32,783 nucleotides of DNA from Pseudorhodoplanes sinuspersici. Lineage in GTDB: Bacteria; Pseudomonadota; Alphaproteobacteria; Rhizobiales; Xanthobacteraceae. Below, in pieces: positions 31,878 through 32,783 of the stretch. Position 1 is the first letter of the stretch. The number at the start of each line of letters is the position of its first letter. Under the pieces are notes generated by a model. The model saw nothing but the letters and a program-made list of their open reading frames with translations, was not told the origin of the DNA and made no database searches. The DNA lies in the NCBI GenBank assembly GCA_945862935.1, contig CAMBBO010000005.1, forward strand, positions 1 to 32,783, read 5' to 3'. Made by a program: the position numbers and the translations under genes.

Positions 31878-32647
31878 ACCGCCGTTTCGATATGGTGCGC
31901 GCCGCGCCCTGGCTGTTCACGCTCGCCTTCCTTGCGATCTGGGAAGGTTCCGTTCACATCCTGAAAATTCCGCCCTTCTTCCTTCCACCGCCGACATTGG
32001 TTGCAAAAACCTTCGTCGAGTTCTGGCGGCCGATCTACACCAATTCGCTGTTCACGCTTTCGACAACGATGGTCGGCTTTGCGCTCGCCGTGGGATTCGG
32101 ATTGCTGCTCGGGCTGGTCATCGGCTGGTCGCGCACGATCTATGCCGGAACATATCCGCTGATGATCGGCTTCAATGCGATTCCGAAAGTTGCGATCGTG
32201 CCGATCCTCGTGCTCTGGTTCGGGATCGGATTCATTCCGGCGGCGCTGACCGCATTCCTGATTTCGTTTTTCCCGATCGTGGTGAATGTCGCGACCGGAC
32301 TTGCGACCATCGAGCCGGAACTCGAAGACGTGCTCAAGGCGCTCGGCGCATCGAAACTCGACATCATGCGTAAAATAGGAATCCCGCGCACCCTTCCCTA
32401 TTTTTTCGGTTCGCTGAAAATCGCGATCACGCTGGCTTTCGTCGGATCGGTGATTTCCGAAAGCATCGCCTCGAACCACGGCATCGGGAACCTAATGCTA
32501 CAAGCACAGGCGCAATTTCAGGTGCCGCTCGTGTTCGCGGGTCTTGTCGCGCTCGCGATCGAAGGCATCGTGATGTATTGGCTGATGGCTGTGCTGGAAC
32601 GGCGCATGACCGGATGGGCGCAACGCTCCGGCTTCGCGCAAACCTGA
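31874..32647 (+). CDS. ABC transporter permease, NitT/TauT type
   Basis: A 257-residue inner-membrane permease with about six helices. The ATPase-coupling EAA loop appears as LEDVLKALGASKLDIMRKIG followed by IPRTLPYFFGSLKIAI. An N-terminal segment FLAIWEGSVHILKIPPFFLP leading to PPTLVAKTF is standard for the SsuC/TauC group. Its ATG overlaps the ATPase stop. The importer is complete with one permease gene, presumably acting as a homodimer. No substrate-specific enzyme is visible in the operon before the window ends. Confidence 0.96.
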   Translation: MNRRFDMVRAAPWLFTLAFLAIWEGSVHILKIPPFFLPPPTLVAKTFVEFWRPIYTNSLFTLSTTMVGFALAVGFGLLLGLVIGWSRTIYAGTYPLMIGFNAIPKVAIVPILVLWFGIGFIPAALTAFLISFFPIVVNVATGLATIEPELEDVLKALGASKLDIMRKIGIPRTLPYFFGSLKIAITLAFVGSVISESIASNHGIGNLMLQAQAQFQVPLVFAGLVALAIEGIVMYWLMAVLERRMTGWAQRSGFAQT

Positions 32648-32653
32648 TAGTGC

Positions 32654-32783
32654 TTATGCGACCGAGCGGGTCGAGGGGCGCGACGGCGTCATGAACTCGC
32701 ACACGACGTCGGCAAATTGCTCGCGAAGATCGCTGCCCGCACCTTCGCGCAAATAGACACCGCAATTGACCACCGGCAGAGCG
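32654..32783 (-). CDS. 3' end of an unidentified gene (truncated by window edge)
   Basis: The last 42 codons of a minus-strand reading frame enter from the right edge and end in TAA. The visible tail is ALPVVNCGVYLREGAGSDLR followed by EQFADVVCEF and a Ser/Arg-rich end. I do not recognise the family. It is convergent with the ABC permease, with only six bases between stop codons. Coding status is inferred from GC-rich third positions and the tight fit against the permease stop; a longer view is needed to name it. Confidence 0.5.
   Translation of the reverse strand, partial: ALPVVNCGVYLREGAGSDLREQFADVVCEFMTPSRPSTRSVA

Overview
This window looks like a chromosomal segment from a GC-rich alphaproteobacterium, most likely of the Hyphomicrobiales (Rhizobiales), near the Bradyrhizobium/Xanthobacteraceae group. 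The case rests on gene content recalled from those groups: crotonyl-CoA carboxylase/reductase, ethylmalonyl-CoA mutase, a minimalist PutA, DUF6494, GluQ-RS and an alphaproteobacterial HIG1 protein. Coding density is high and most genes have recognisable ribosome binding sites. I see no insertion sequence, prophage, CRISPR array or obvious island; it reads as core chromosome.

Left third (1-13.9 kb): three enzymes specific to the ethylmalonyl-CoA pathway lie here: ccr (10150-11430, minus), ecm/meaA (11900-13897, plus) and a probable (2S)-methylsuccinyl-CoA dehydrogenase, mcd (4626-6299, minus). Nearby minus-strand genes supply partners: etfB-etfA (electron acceptor for acyl-CoA dehydrogenases), a truncated 3-hydroxybutyryl-CoA dehydrogenase at the left edge, and a PduO-type cobalamin adenosyltransferase, which makes the adenosylcobalamin needed by Ecm. 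Between them are tspO, a HIG1-type membrane protein, a trans-sulfuration PLP enzyme, a chemoreceptor, a YihY/BrkB membrane protein and a secreted protein of unknown function. A small GlsB/YeaQ-type membrane protein sits between ccr and ecm and seems to share a promoter with ecm.

Middle (13.9-23.1 kb): a soluble hybrid histidine kinase converges on ecm and overlaps it by four bases. Then come gluQRS, an AlkA-type DNA glycosylase with an overlapping carboxylesterase, an HNH nuclease followed closely by a HAD phosphatase, a minus-strand dsbB-cytochrome b561 pair, tRNA-Leu(CAA) with a strong promoter, and a CPA2 antiporter with an unusual C-terminal region, coupled to a DUF6494 gene.

Right third (23.1-32.8 kb): a SAF-domain oxidoreductase, a six-cysteine secreted protein, a YqaA/DedA membrane protein, a stand-alone HisE-like pyrophosphohydrolase and a Tyr/Gly-rich secreted protein with a clear terminator all lie on the minus strand. 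PutA follows, also on the minus strand. A complete ABC importer (binding protein, ATPase, permease) runs on the plus strand. The last 130 bases hold the 3' end of an unidentified minus-strand gene.

The clearest theme is acetyl-CoA/C4-acyl-CoA assimilation by the ethylmalonyl-CoA pathway with its electron-transfer and B12 support. I did not find a convincing wholly new system. The best leads are the small membrane proteins and palindromes in the pathway region, the charged insertion in the antiporter, and the unassigned SAF-domain and six-cysteine genes. All functional calls are from reading the translated sequences; no database search was run.
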